Source: Eriocheir sinensis (taxonomy: Eukaryota > Arthropoda > Malacostraca > Decapoda > Varunidae). Taken from it: a stretch of DNA of 64,000 bases. Under the pieces are notes generated by a model. The model saw only the letters and a program-made list of their open reading frames with translations. It made no database searches and had not been told where the DNA came from. Position numbers and translations under genes: made by a program. Each line of letters begins with the position of its first letter. Position 1 is the first letter of the stretch. The stretch is from assembly GCF_024679095.1 (NCBI RefSeq), contig NC_066553.1, positions 3,697,994 through 3,761,993 of the forward strand. Reading direction: 5' to 3'. Shown one piece after another: positions 11,850 through 22,394 of the stretch.

Positions 11850-12175
11850 GAGATCGTAAATCTTGGAAGATGGCGGAAACCAACATGGTGGACATTAATT
11901 TGAAAAGTGGACAGACACAATAGCAAGTATTATCGATATATATTATTCGAGTTGCCTGACGAGGGGCGGGATAACGAGCGAGTGACGATTAGAGCGATAG
12001 TTACATGTCGAAACAGTAAATCTTGGACGATGGCGGAAACCAACATGGTGGACATTAATTTGAAAGAAGTGGACAGACACAATAGCAGTTACAATCGATA
12101 TATATTGTTCAAGGAGCCTGACGAGGGGCGGGATAACGAGTGAGTGATGATTAGAGCGATAGGCTAGTTACATGG
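11850..12175. repeat. 160-bp direct duplication with ATGGCGG motifs
   Basis: Two copies begin with TCTTGG at 11,861 and 12,021 and share ATGGCGGAAACCAACATGG and GACGAGGGGCGGGATAACGA. The first copy contains AAGATGGCGG, whose reverse complement GCCATCTT fits the YY1/Pho consensus; the second has ACGATGGCGG. A 78-codon frame spans both copies, but a 2-nt difference puts the matching segments in different frames, arguing against coding. It lies in the putative first intron. Confidence 0.85.
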
Positions 12176-12315
12176 CCTAGTGATGTTAGTGACGGTTATG
12201 GTGACAGTAACATGACCTGACAGTAGCAGTAGACACCAGCCATTTAAACATCTTAATACACCTATGAATGTAAGCAATGGTGGTGGTTCAAACTAATTCG
12301 TCACCTTCATTACAG

Positions 12316-12400
12316 ATACCTTGGGGCGGAACAAGTGTAAACGAGCCAACAGCCGTCACCGGAAAACTAAGGGGCTGCGACAACTCCCTCATTGCAAGAG
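12316..12400 (+). other. Putative second (5' UTR) exon
   Basis: An 85-bp segment bounded by an acceptor, ACCTTCATTACAG, and by a strong donor, AGAG/GTATGT. Composition is balanced and unlike its low-complexity surroundings. No ATG-initiated frame continues convincingly. It fits between the CpG-rich exon at 11.6 kb and the start-codon exon at 33.8 kb, all on the plus strand. Confidence 0.45.
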
Positions 12401-12924
12401 GTATGTACGTATTCTTCACGTTATCCGCGCACTCCATCTTTATTCTTTAATACTTTGAGCTTGTATGAGTGCCGAAGATTAGTGTTTTTTTTTTTTCCTT
12501 TGCGAGATATCACTGAGGATTGGCAGTCATGCGAGTGAGCGGACCGCGCGAGCTGTCTCGGATCGTGGTGCTGAAACCTCTTAAGATTAAATAAAAATAA
12601 TCCGCCGCAATGGTATTTCGTGTGTGTGTGTGGGGGGGGGGGAGAAGAACCGGGAAGGTGGCCCACGATATTTCCATTTTGAGGTTAAACTGAATTTGCA
12701 GGGAGATTGTGTTTTCCTAAGATTTTCAACCTCGCACGAGTCTGATTTGAACCTTAACGTAACATTCTACTACGCGTTGATAGTTGGCAGTTGATTTATG
12801 TTTCGTACTTGAGAGGCAGTCACCGTTGTTCTACCTTTTTATAATCTCTGGTCTTGGAACGTGTAACCTCACCTTTGTCATATCTGTATGGTGGGTGCTT
12901 TTGGTGTGGGAGTGGCGGTAGAAG
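12401..12924. other. Unique spacer with short G run
   Basis: A GT/G-run near 12,620-12,640 is the only repeat. Nothing else seen. Confidence 0.6.
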
Positions 12925-12925
12925 G

Positions 12926-13105
12926 ACAGTTGGAAAGTTTCGTTTAGTCGGCGCAACATCTGTGGTCATGCCGGAGGGAGACAGAAGGGGAAGGAATTAC
13001 AGGAGAAGGGAACAGATCCTAGGAGACTGGACACAACCCCCGATTAATACCTGGTACCCATTCACTGCTGGGTGGACAGGGGCGTAGGGTATCGGAAGGC
13101 GGTAG
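12926..13105 (-). mobile_element. tRNA-like SINE, truncated minus-strand copy
   Basis: Reverse complement closely matches 35,700-35,880, including GGGTACCAGGTATTAATCGG and the CCGATACCCTACGCCCCTGT block. The tRNA-like head present at 35.66 kb is missing here. Confidence 0.75.
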
Positions 13106-13242
13106 AAGGAGGGGGGAAGGTTAAGGTTACTGAGTCAGGTCTTGTCGAAGGTAACGAGAGGAAGAGGAAGAAGAGCAGCAGCTGATGGTAGTTATCGGGG
13201 GTGGGTTTCCGTCCGCTCCCTTCACTTTATACACAGACAGCG

Positions 13243-13244
<2 letters not shown>

Positions 13245-13283
<39 letters not shown>

Positions 13284-13363
13284 TTACTGACCGATGGTAA
13301 TTTTGAACGAGCGTTTTTTATTAGTGGCTAGCATATCTAAACACACACACACACACACACACT

Positions 13364-13420
<57 letters not shown>

Positions 13421-13460
13421 AAGAAAGAGAGAAAGAGAGAGACCGACCGACCGACCGACC
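13245..13460. repeat. Compound microsatellites: (GT)n, (CA)n-(GA)n, (GACC)5
   Basis: GT at 13,245-13,280, CA at 13,341-13,362, GA at 13,367-13,416, then AAAG-interrupted GA and five GACC units. Confidence 0.96.
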
Positions 13461-13559
13461 AAGAGCGCTGTGCATGATACATAATTCCACCTCCCGTCGA
13501 CGTGTGTAATTGTACTTTTCAAACACGGGAGGCTTTTAATGACGGAACAAAGGGCTTCA

Positions 13560-14330
13560 TATATTAAACACTGAAGACTTGATACGACTGACTCGGGCTT
13601 GGTAGCAGGAGGGAGGGGGAAGATGATAGAGGTACAGGAGGAGGAGGAGGATGTGTAGGATGGGGGATGAGGTGAAGTATGGCAGATTAAGGGAACAAGG
13701 ATGAGTGTAGGAAGGAATGGAGAAATGAAGGGCATATTATGAAAGAATAGGGGTAGTTTGGGATGGGTTAGATGGTTTGATGGGTGTAACTATAGAGAAG
13801 GATGGAAGATTGAGAGAATGAGAATGGGGATGGGGGGAAAGGCATGAAGGAACGTGAAGTGAAGGGCGTAGGATAGGGGAATGGAGTGAAGGATGAAGAC
13901 TGAGCGAATAGGATGATAGTTATCCAGAATGAAGGAGATATGAGGAGCGGATGTAATAGGGTGAAACAAAGGGAAAAAGGGAGTGCAAGAAGCAGGATGA
14001 AGGGGAGAAAGGAGAAGAACGTAGACTAAATGAGAGGAGTGAAGGATGTAGAATGATGGAGACAGGGGAATGCAGGACCTGTAGTGTAGAAGTGGAGTGC
14101 AAAGGACGTTGGGTGGAGGGCTGAAGTGGAGCTCCGTACGTGGATGGATTCGAAGTTCAGAGCACGTAGGCAGGAGAGAGGAAGGAGGCGCTTAGAACGA
14201 GGGATGGAAGGGATGCTGGGGTAGTAAGAGATGCAGGCGGGAGGGTAGGGATCACAGGACTGGAGAGAGGAGTGGGAATGAAGAGTATTGAGCGAGGGAT
14301 TAAGAGTTTACCATTGCATCGCGCGTCGTG
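13560..14330. repeat. Purine-rich degenerate repeat (GAAGGATG-like)
   Basis: Plus strand is G/A-rich with recurring GAAGGATG and GGAATGAAGG variants at irregular spacing. Confidence 0.75.
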
Positions 14331-15422
14331 GTGTGTGTGAGTGGGGGAGGCTGGTAAATTAGGGCTTGTGGCGGGATTTAGCGACACCTGCTTCATCTCA
14401 TCGGTTTCGCGCACTGCTACTTTTTGTTTTGTTTTGTGTTAACCTTAATATATATTTTTTTTATGTCGTGTTAACCATGGTCGGTTTCTTGTTTATTATT
14501 GTGTTGTGCTAATTTTGATATTTTTTTTCTCAACCTTGATCGATTTCTAGTTGATATAATTCATTTTTCTTCATGGTTTCTTAACAAAGGGTAGTGTACT
14601 CTTACTAGACAATGCGTTACTAAGCGAAGAGTGATACATTTAGTGATCGAAAAGCAGTACTATGAATGGTGTTGCTGGCGGATTCACTGATTCGGAGCTT
14701 CGTTCATTCCGCCCTCGCTGGCTTGGACCTCTGCATGGGCTAATCAAGGGCAAATGATGTGTTTGTCTCCCTAATTTAATGGAACAAGCTTATTGATTAG
14801 TATTTGATATGTTTAATGTTTGTGTTAATATTTTTAGTGGTGCTGGGCTACTGTGTGTCAATTGATCACATTTAAGGCTGGGTTGGTTAGTACAAGACCG
14901 AGACTAAGCCGAATCAGGTTCGAATGTGGTAATGAGCGAATCAACTTATTTAAGGGAATGTTTTTTTTTTTTTTTTTTTCTTGTGAGATGTCTACTTTAA
15001 AATGATAAAAAAGCTCAAGGACACAAAAAATACCGGCTGTATCACTATTCTTTAAAAGCTAAAAGTGGAACAAAAATCCGAAAATTCATAAATGGCTGGC
15101 GAGGTGTTTTGGTACTCTGGAAAGCTTTCTAGACGTAGACGAGAGGAAACACAGACGAGGCAGGCTGTTTAAAACTCCGGCGCTGCTTTGTGCTTGTTCG
15201 GCGTCCGTAAGGTGGCTATTTTTAAAGCCGGGGAACAAAAACAAGGCGATCCTTTGTTCCTGGCAGCCCCTCACTCCTCTCATCTCTACTCTTCGGGGTA
15301 AAAGTTTCGTTTTTCACAAAGCGATTCGCCCTCCCCCTTTAATGCAGTTCTATTATTAAGACCCTAATGAATTTGCTGACCACCCCGCGCCCGCACCCCT
15401 TTGTTTTATTTTTCTTCCATAG
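14331..15422. other. AT-rich unique spacer
   Basis: T runs near 14,450, 14,520 and 14,960. Two GTTAACC-type short repeats occur near 14,440 and 14,470. No gene supported. Confidence 0.55.
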
Positions 15423-15521
15423 CTAGAGTTCCCTTCGAGCGGAGGCTTTGTTAAAATACCAGACTCACCCATCGCTCCAGGGCCAGCCAGTGCTCATGTG
15501 TTTTTTCAGTATTATTTATAG
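15423..15521 (+). other. Possible terminal coding exon, unidentified
   Basis: Begins after an excellent acceptor (TTTTATTTTTCTTCCATAG). The first frame is open for 32 codons and ends in TAG at 15,519-15,521. It reads LEFPSSGGFVKIPDSPIAPG and then ASAHVFFQYYL, compositionally balanced and protein-like. No upstream partner exon or poly(A) signal has been tied to it and I recognise no family. It could be an isolated chance open frame. Confidence 0.28.
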
Positions 15522-15533
15522 TCATGCAGGAAC

Positions 15534-15558
15534 GCGTGTGTGTGTGTGTGTGTGTGTT
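15534..15558. repeat. (GT)n microsatellite
   Basis: Short GT run. Confidence 0.95.
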
Positions 15559-15910
15559 TTGAAAATAAACGTGTAGAGAGTATTTTATGAACAACTTTTA
15601 TCACCTTATTCCAGCATAAAAATGTTCAGGTATAACTTTTTAAACTACGGCGTGCCCAGCTCAACCCTTTTTTGTGTTGTGTAATGCTTTTTGGTGTATG
15701 GTAATGCTTGTCATGTAATGCTTAAGATACATATATGCGCAGGAAAGCTTGGAGTATGTGTATAGACCTGGTACAATGTTTTATGTCGTTTATTCCTGAA
15801 CCATTTCTCGGGTTTTTCTTCCATCATGGTCTTCAGTTGTTCCTTGATTTGTTTGCTGAATCTCAAACTGCTGTGCCCGATATCAACTCCCTTCACACCG
15901 CTTTTTCTTC

Positions 15911-15913
<3 letters not shown>

Positions 15914-15985
<72 letters not shown>
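15914..15985. repeat. (CA)n microsatellite
   Basis: Pure CA run directly downstream (minus-strand sense) of the candidate exon at 15,990-16,200. Confidence 0.98.
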
Positions 15986-15987
<2 letters not shown>

Positions 15988-15989
15988 CA

Positions 15990-16200
15990 CTATTTATTCC
16001 TGTGTGTGTACGAATAGGCACGGAAGTTCTCCTGGAAATAGGGTCTCAGGTTCCCATTTCCCCAAGACAAACTTTCTTCGGCGGATCCATCGTCGTCTTC
16101 GCCGCCTTGATCCTCCAAACTTTGATCCGGTTTGACTCGGAAGCCGAAGTTGTCCTCAAAGATGAAGCCGCCGCTAATTGGATAAACAACCCTATGGCTC
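15990..16200 (-). CDS. Candidate minus-strand terminal coding exon, unidentified
   Basis: The minus strand is open from a possible acceptor (ACACGAGCAG, exon beginning at 16,200) to a TAG at 15,992-15,990. It reads in order HRVVYPISGGFIFEDNFGF, an acidic segment (GGEDDDGSAEES) and LRPYFQENFRAYSYTHRNK. The hydrophobic/aromatic start, the acidic middle and the lack of low complexity make it look genuinely coding. AATAAA overlaps the stop codon. The exon is squeezed between a (CA)n and a (GT)n microsatellite. The upstream pyrimidine tract is poor, so the 5' boundary is uncertain. The opening resembles, only faintly, arthropod DM4/12-type proteins, and I do not assign that. The antisense plus-strand frame is open as well but less natural. 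Confidence 0.38.
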
Positions 16201-16206
16201 CTGCTC

Positions 16207-16233
16207 GTGTGTGTGTGTGTGTGTGCGTGTGTG

Positions 16234-16269
<36 letters not shown>
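16207..16269. repeat. (GT)n microsatellite with GC interruptions
   Basis: GT run with two GC substitutions. Confidence 0.97.
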
Positions 16270-16270
<1 letters not shown>

Positions 16271-16628
16271 CAGCAACCTATACATCCTCTCTCTCTCCCT
16301 CTCTTTCGATTCATCCTATCTCCTTTTTTTATTCCTTATCTATGCAGTTCTTTTTTTCTTCTCTAAATCACGTCTTTGTACATGAATCGCTTTTTTGAGA
16401 CGTGACTTCAAGCTGTTTCATGTATTTGTGTCCTTGGTGTGAGCATCGACAGACGACACACGCTGACATGTGTTTCGTTTCAAAGGTCTTGGTCTTGTTG
16501 GGTGTTAGAGCTTTTCTAATTATTTACTTAATTATTTATTGAGGAGAATATCAAAAGAGAAATGGGGGAGGATGTATAGGAGGAAACTACTTTTTACCAT
16601 TACACCCGACAAAACCAAATATTATAGT

Positions 16629-16630
<2 letters not shown>

Positions 16631-16713
<83 letters not shown>
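16631..16713. repeat. (GA)n microsatellite
   Basis: Pure GA run. Confidence 0.98.
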
Positions 16714-16714
<1 letters not shown>

Positions 16715-16937
16715 AGCATCGAGCCGTGGAGAGGAAGCAAGTCAAACACCAAGTCAAAGAAAACTACCTCGATTTTGGGAGTCGGGCGGGATTCGAACTA
16801 GTTTCACGTTGTGGTCGAGGGTTTCGGATAAGTAACGGCGCTCCTCAAATATTTACGCCGATATAACTTGTACCACTACCCCCCCCCCCTCCCCTCACGT
16901 AAGCACACACAAAACACTGAATATTGCTATGGTACAA

Positions 16938-17186
16938 TGGGTTTCAGAGGCAGTATGTTCCTCGTTTTTCGGGAATAACTCCATAACAACGTGTTGGGAT
17001 CGGTTCATATTTCGTCAGGCATTGTTTCAGACCTCCCGCTAATTTTCGACGCCATGTTTTATTGACAGAAGTGAAGAATTAGGGCGGGAGGTCTGAAACA
17101 ATCTCTGACAAACTATGAACCTAATCCAACCCTTCGTTACAGAGTTACTCCCGAAAATACAAGGGAACACGGCCTCTGAAACCCAC
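16938..17186. repeat. Large imperfect hairpin (about 103-bp arms)
   Basis: Left arm starts TGGGTTTCAGAGGC and ends GTTTCAGACCTCCCGC. The right arm, 17,083-17,186, is its reverse complement with scattered mismatches and small indels. The loop is about 45 bp. This fold-back structure fits a MITE or a local inverted duplication. No clear target-site duplication was found. Confidence 0.88.
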
Positions 17187-17219
17187 AGTAGGTTCGCATA
17201 TGAGTGGATGAACTGGGAA

Positions 17220-17260
17220 GTGTGTGTGTGTGTGTGTGTGTGCGTGTGTGCGTGTGTGTT
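17220..17260. repeat. (GT)n microsatellite
   Basis: GT run with two GC interruptions. Confidence 0.95.
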
Positions 17261-17504
17261 CTCAGCGGCACGGCGTTTTAAGCCTCGTGGTATACTCAAC
17301 CGAATGAATGTAATTCCAGAGGTCAACATGTAGATAGTTATTCCCTTGGGTGGTTCCTTTCCCTTCAATCTCCATCTCCCTCAAGTCAATCATCTTTGTT
17401 TTTTACCTTATTTCTATCGTCGCTATCGTTCACAGCACACTCGATCGTTTTTTTAGTATGTACTCGATAGGTTTTCTTTTTTTTGGGGGGTTAGATGGGA
17501 AGGT

Positions 17505-17506
<2 letters not shown>

Positions 17507-17569
<63 letters not shown>
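17507..17569. repeat. (CT)n microsatellite
   Basis: Pure CT run followed by C-rich sequence. Confidence 0.97.
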
Positions 17570-17572
<3 letters not shown>

Positions 17573-18039
17573 CTCCCTTCCCCTCCTTCCTCCTTCATCT
17601 CCCTTCCCCCCTCATCCCCTCCCCCTCCCGCCTCATCCCCCCCCTTGTGAAATTTCTCAGTTATTATCGAGCGGTGACCTTGAGATGACAGTGATAAGGG
17701 GCAGGGAAGCGTGTGGTCCTACAGATGAGATACAGGCGGACGCTTTAGAGTTTGAATAAGTATGGGAGGGAGTTTCCTGTTGTTTACTTTAATTATTTAG
17801 AGGAGGTAGGGCGCTGTTTTCCCGTGTTGACCTTGCGACGGAGGCTGGTAGGGGAAGAACGGTGGAGGGAGACTTTTTTTTTTTGGTCTCCTGAGATACT
17901 GATACATAAATAATTGTCACTGAAATGGGAAATGGTGCTCGTGATATGGGGTGCAGTGTTTAGAAGTGTTGGTCTTGACGTTGACGTTGGCTTAGGAGAA
18001 TAATAATAAAATAAAAAAAACGCTGTGTAGATATTTGAT

Positions 18040-18296
18040 CCTGAGGTGCTGGAACAAGATTATTTGGTTCACATTCTCAGACTCTTTCGGCTCTCAAACA
18101 ACTACTTCCAAAGGCCGAGAAAAAGTAATCGGATTCCAATGAGCGTTTCTTTTAGGCTCATGGTACCGAAAAAGGGTCAGACTACCACCAGGGTCATAAA
18201 ACTACCCCTGGACATGCCCAAAACTCCTATGAAAACCTTGTCAGATGTGTGTGTCTGGCCGCCGAGATGATTAAGAATATGACCCCTTGGTACTAA
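18040..18296 (-). repeat. Interspersed repeat family A, single-unit minus copy
   Basis: Read on the minus strand it starts GGGGTCATATTCTTAATCAT and contains GACAAGGTTTTCATAGGAG, TTTTATGACCCTGGTGGTAG and the CATGAGCCTAAAAGAAACGC block. Only one copy of the internal segment is present, unlike the expanded copies at 37.7, 45.3 and 62.3 kb. It ends beside a TTAA MITE. Confidence 0.85.
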
Positions 18297-18314
18297 CAGG
18301 CGAAGGGGCAGAAC

Positions 18315-18560
18315 TTAACCCAACCGCTGCGATTGGCACGGATTTGGCCTTCACTGGTAGTCTGGTAACACATCCCAGGTCTTTCTCTTCCTCTGTGGCG
18401 GATAGTGGAGTGTTTTCCATGTGGTATTGGTGTGCTGGATATCCCCTCCCAAGATGCATGACTTTACATTTTTCTTCATTGAATTGTAGCAGCCACTTTT
18501 TGTTCCATTTCTGTAGCTTGGTGAGGTCTTCTAGTAGGAAATTCGCAGTCATGGGGTAAT
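18315..18560 (-). mobile_element. TTAA MITE carrying a reverse-transcriptase fragment (copy 1)
   Basis: TTAA at 18,315-18,318 adjoins CCCAACCGCTGCGATTGGC. The far end, reverse-complemented, is CCCCATGACTGCGAATTTCC, flanked by a degraded TTAA. The interior on the minus strand reads LTKLQKWNKKWLLQFNEEKC, then KVMHLGRGYPAHQYHM and EEEKDLG, typical of the region after the catalytic motif in CR1/Jockey-type non-LTR reverse transcriptases. The reverse-transcriptase similarity stops before both termini. Copies 2-4 share the same borders. Confidence 0.8.
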
Positions 18561-19110
18561 AAACTCATTGCAGGACTCTTGAGGTGGAGGCTAGAGGAAG
18601 AGGGTCGTCTGTAGGTGTAAGAGGGTCGTGGCAGCAAGTCTCAAGGCACTCGTGGGCGCGCGAGGCATGAGTGCAAGAAGCTGTATCGCGGAACAGTGGA
18701 GTGCCGGGCGAGAGGGATGTGCGGGAGGCTGTGTGGAGGCGGAGAGGCGCGACGCGATGAACAGGTCGAAGCTTAAAGGTGAGGAAGGATTGGGAACGAA
18801 TCAGGAGGAGAGGACGGAGGAATGAGGTGAAAAGCAAAGCGAAGAGTAAAAGTGAGAGAGATAGAGAGAGGGAGAGAGAGGGGAGGAAACATCAAAACAC
18901 CGGAAACATATACTTTACCGGCACTTGCGAAATATACTCAACGAAATTTTGCAGACAGACACATCACGAAGAAATGGATAACAGGGTATAGTGTAGATAG
19001 TCACGGAATAAACAAAGGCAGGCAATGGAAAACGGAAGGCTCTGTAGATAGGGTAGTGGATGCTGCTGATGATAGTGATGATGTTGCTATAAGGTATGAT
19101 GGGAAAGACA
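18561..19110. other. Unique spacer with a short GA run
   Basis: GA-rich near 18,850-18,880. GC-rich at 18,640-18,780. No supported gene. Confidence 0.55.
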
Positions 19111-19179
19111 CGGCAGGGTAGAAAGGTGGCAGAGTGGCAGAGTTGTATTGTGGCAGTGTTTCCTTGTAGATGGTCAACC

Positions 19180-19540
19180 TTTGCCCTTCCTGCCCCTCCC
19201 CTGCACTTTTCCTCTTCCCCTCCTCTTCCCCCCTCCACTCCCCTCCTCTTTACTATTCCCCCCTCCCCTCCCCCTCCATTCCCTCACCTCTTTCTCCACT
19301 CGTTCCCCCTCCCCTTCTTCTCCCTTCCCCTTCCTTCACTTCCTCCCTTCCTCTCCTCTCCCTTCCCCTGCTTTCCCTTCCTCTTCTCCTCCCGTTTTCC
19401 CTCCTTTTCCTCCTCCTCCTCCTCTCCATTCTCTACCTCTCTCCTCTCCCTCTACCCCAATCTTTCACTTCTTCCTCTTCTCCCCTTGGGCCCTCTTCCC
19501 CGCTCCCTCCTCCTCCTCCTCCTCCGGTCCCAGCGGAACA
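19180..19540. other. C-rich pyrimidine low-complexity block
   Basis: CCCTCC/CTTCC-rich. Three overlapping Pro/Ser-rich frames here are compositional. Confidence 0.85.
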
Positions 19541-20128
19541 CGCGGCCGACCCGATAAAGGGGGTTTGAAAAATGCAATATGTGGACGCATCCCCAAACTA
19601 TGTGGATGGAACGGCAAAGTTTCATCAACATTCTATTCTTTTGAACCGATGCGCGAACACGTGTTGACGGATATTATTTATTATTTACGCTTTTCTCAGT
19701 TTTATTTTTTTTCGTGTAATGACATATTGCGAGCGCCTGATTCCTCATCCCTTGTATATAATTTTTGGGGGGGCGTTTTTCATTTGTTTTACACGCATAC
19801 ACACACATACACGCACACCATCCACTCACACACACACACACATGGATTAATAGGGACAGGTGTTTAAAAGGACGTAACAATTCTAATACAAAGATAACTA
19901 TTCGGGGTTTGGTTAAGTTGGGTGCAGTTTATAGTGTAGACAGCCTGACAGATAAGCAGGGAGAGACGGCGACCTGCTAATCTTGAGAGGCTTGGGTGGT
20001 GGAGGGAAGAACGGAAGGGTGAAAGGAAGAACGTGTAGGGTGGAGGGAGGAACAGCAAGGGTGAAGGGAGGAAAGGAGGTATTGAGGAAAAAAAGTGTTC
20101 GATAGTTTCATGGAATTTCTTTTATGCT

Positions 20129-20375
20129 TTAACCCCTTGACTGCGGATTTCCAACCAGAAGACATCACCAAGCTACAGGAATGGAACAAAAAGTGGCTGC
20201 TACAATTCAATGAAGAAAATTTAAAGTTCTGCACCTTGGGAGGGGATAGCCTGCACACCAATACCACATGGGAAGCACTCCACTATCCACCACAGAGGCA
20301 GAGAAAGACCTGAGAGTGTATGTTACCAGGCTACCAGTGAAGGGATATCCGTGCCAATCGCAGCGGACAGGTTAA
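20129..20375 (+). mobile_element. TTAA MITE carrying a reverse-transcriptase fragment (copy 2)
   Basis: Intact TTAA at both ends (20,129-20,132 and 20,372-20,375). Terminal sequences CCCCTTGACTGCGGATTTCC and GCCAATCGCAGCGGACAGG form imperfect inverted repeats starting CC. The interior reads DITKLQEWNKKWLLQFNEEN in the plus orientation, aligning with copies 1 and 4. Flanking DNA differs from the other copies, which fixes the borders. Confidence 0.85.
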
Positions 20376-20479
20376 AAGTTTGACTGTGATGAAAAGTGTC
20401 CTCGCGTATCAGAATGACTTCGCGTTGGTGGGTAGAGTGGCATGAGTCCTTCCGCCTCGTCTTCTGTTCTTCTTCGCAG

Positions 20480-20623
20480 CGTCCCGAGACTCCCCACGGC
20501 CCAGGAGACGCCGCCAACAATAACACGCTACGCCAAGATTCAATATTTGTCTCGCTCTTCGTGTCCATTCAGCCGCCCCACCCGCCCGTCATCCGTGTGC
20601 TTGCCTGGCTCATCCATCGCTAA
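20480..20623 (+). other. Possible terminal coding exon, unidentified
   Basis: Follows a very strong acceptor (TTCTGTTCTTCTTCGCAG). The first frame is open for 47 codons to TAA at 20,621-20,623 and reads RPETPHGPGDAANNNTLRQD, then SIFVSLFVSIQPPHPPVIRV. GC-balanced and non-repetitive. It lies just before a long ACC/ATC minisatellite. No partner exon or protein family recognised. Confidence 0.27.
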
Positions 20624-20639
20624 CACTAACATCCACGCC

Positions 20640-20888
20640 CTCACCATCACTACCTCCATCACCACCACCATAACGACCACCATAACGACCACCATCACAA
20701 CCTCCATCACCACCACCATCACAACCTCCATCACCACCACCATCACCACCACCATCACCACCATCACAACCTCCATCACAACCTCCATCACCACCACCAT
20801 AACGACCACCATCACCACCACCATCACCACCACCATCACCACTGCCACCACCATCACCACCATCACCACTGCCACCACCATCACCACA
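20640..20888. repeat. (ACC/ATC) triplet minisatellite
   Basis: CACCACCATCA and CACAACCTCCATCA units alternate for about 250 bp. Frames read Thr/Ile on plus and Val/Met on minus; no gene inferred. Confidence 0.95.
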
Positions 20889-21062
20889 ATTGTCATCCTT
20901 TTTTTTCCTCTATCTATCAGTGTATCTATCTATCTGTATCAGTATTTTTCTTTTTTTCTTTTCTTTCTCCCTTTTTTTCTTTCTTTTCCTTTTTCCTATA
21001 TTTTCCTTTCTTCTTTCCTTTTCTGTTTTTTTATCCTTTTCTTTTTTCTTTTTATCTTTTTC

Positions 21063-21067
<5 letters not shown>

Positions 21068-21113
<46 letters not shown>
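21068..21113. repeat. (CT)n microsatellite
   Basis: Pure CT run after a T-rich stretch. Confidence 0.97.
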
Positions 21114-21115
<2 letters not shown>

Positions 21116-21501
21116 CAATACCAAAGAGTTAACAGAATACAGACACTCCCAAACATACTCCCTCTCTCTCTCTCCCTCTCCCCGTCCCTCCTTCTCTCCC
21201 CCCCTCCCTTCCTCCCTCACTCACCCTCCTTACTGTCTTAATAATACCGGCGGGCGGCCCTTGCCTTAACCTGTAGCCTCATTACCATAGCCGGGGAGGG
21301 AATGGATGGTCCACTCCGCCCCCTAATGCTGCTGTTTCGTGTAATATTCACAGGGCGGGGGTTCAGCGGGGCGACAAGACTGTGCTGCTCCTTGGTGGGT
21401 GTTGTCGGATGTGTTGTTGTTTTAAGCGATTGTTTCTTGTGTTGTTTTGATCGTAGGGAGACGGAGGGAGAGAGGGGGTAGAGGGAGGAGGGGAGGGAAG
21501 G

Positions 21502-21506
<5 letters not shown>

Positions 21507-21580
<74 letters not shown>

Positions 21581-21652
21581 GAGTGATTAAGGAGAAGAAA
21601 GAAAGAAAGAAAGAAAAAAAGAAAAAAAGGGAAGGAAGGAAGGAAAAGAGAA

Positions 21653-21743
<91 letters not shown>
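21507..21743. repeat. Two (GA)n tracts separated by AAAG/GGAA repeats
   Basis: GA at 21,507-21,574 and 21,656-21,743 with a purine-only AAAG, AAAAG and GGAA segment between. Confidence 0.97.
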
Positions 21744-21745
<2 letters not shown>

Positions 21746-22394
21746 ATGGGCATGCTCGGTTAGTACTTGGCTCCAAACAGGAATGGTGTGAGAGGAAGTG
21801 TTACTGGGGGTTTAAACTGGGTTGAATTTCGCCTCCTCGTTGCTGGCATTGGTGATAGGGAGTGGCGAGAGTGAGGAAGGGCGGGATTGTGTTACTCTGC
21901 CCTGTCATTTACCAACCTGTGAGTTTCAAGCCCACTGAGATCGCGGAAGAGTGGCTGAAGAGGGTCGTGAAGCCTTAGAACAATTGATAGCCGAGAACGC
22001 GGAGCCACATTTTGGGTCGTCAGCTACAAGAGTTTAGTTGTCTTGTGCATACATTTGTCATTCATCATCATATAGCACTGTTTTATTATACTGAATTCAA
22101 TATGCTGGGGTATGCGGTTTTACATGTATCTCTTCTCCTTGCTTGCAAAGAAAAATGTGCGAAACTGAGATGGCTGAGAGTGGTAGGGTCGCGTGTGTTT
22201 CTCGCAGTGTTGAGACGACGGTCGCGAGTATGGAGTAGTTGTGAACGGCTGCATTCTATCCTTAGCGCCTAGTGGACGGTGAAAGACCTCATTAGGGTTT
22301 GATTCTACTTCTTGCTGATTCTGCTAACCATGCCAAGCGTTCTGCCGTGGAGGATCTTGAAAAAAAAAAGGTGTGTGCGCTTAATAAATCAACA
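21744..22394. other. Unique spacer, no supported gene
   Basis: An 86-codon plus frame at 22,012-22,272 has no recognisable domain. Nothing else seen. Confidence 0.5.

Noticed and set aside
16780..16860. tRNA-like sequence around GGGATTCGAACTAG
   Set aside because: It resembles a reverse-strand B box, but acceptor-stem pairing fails and no A box or anticodon arm could be drawn.
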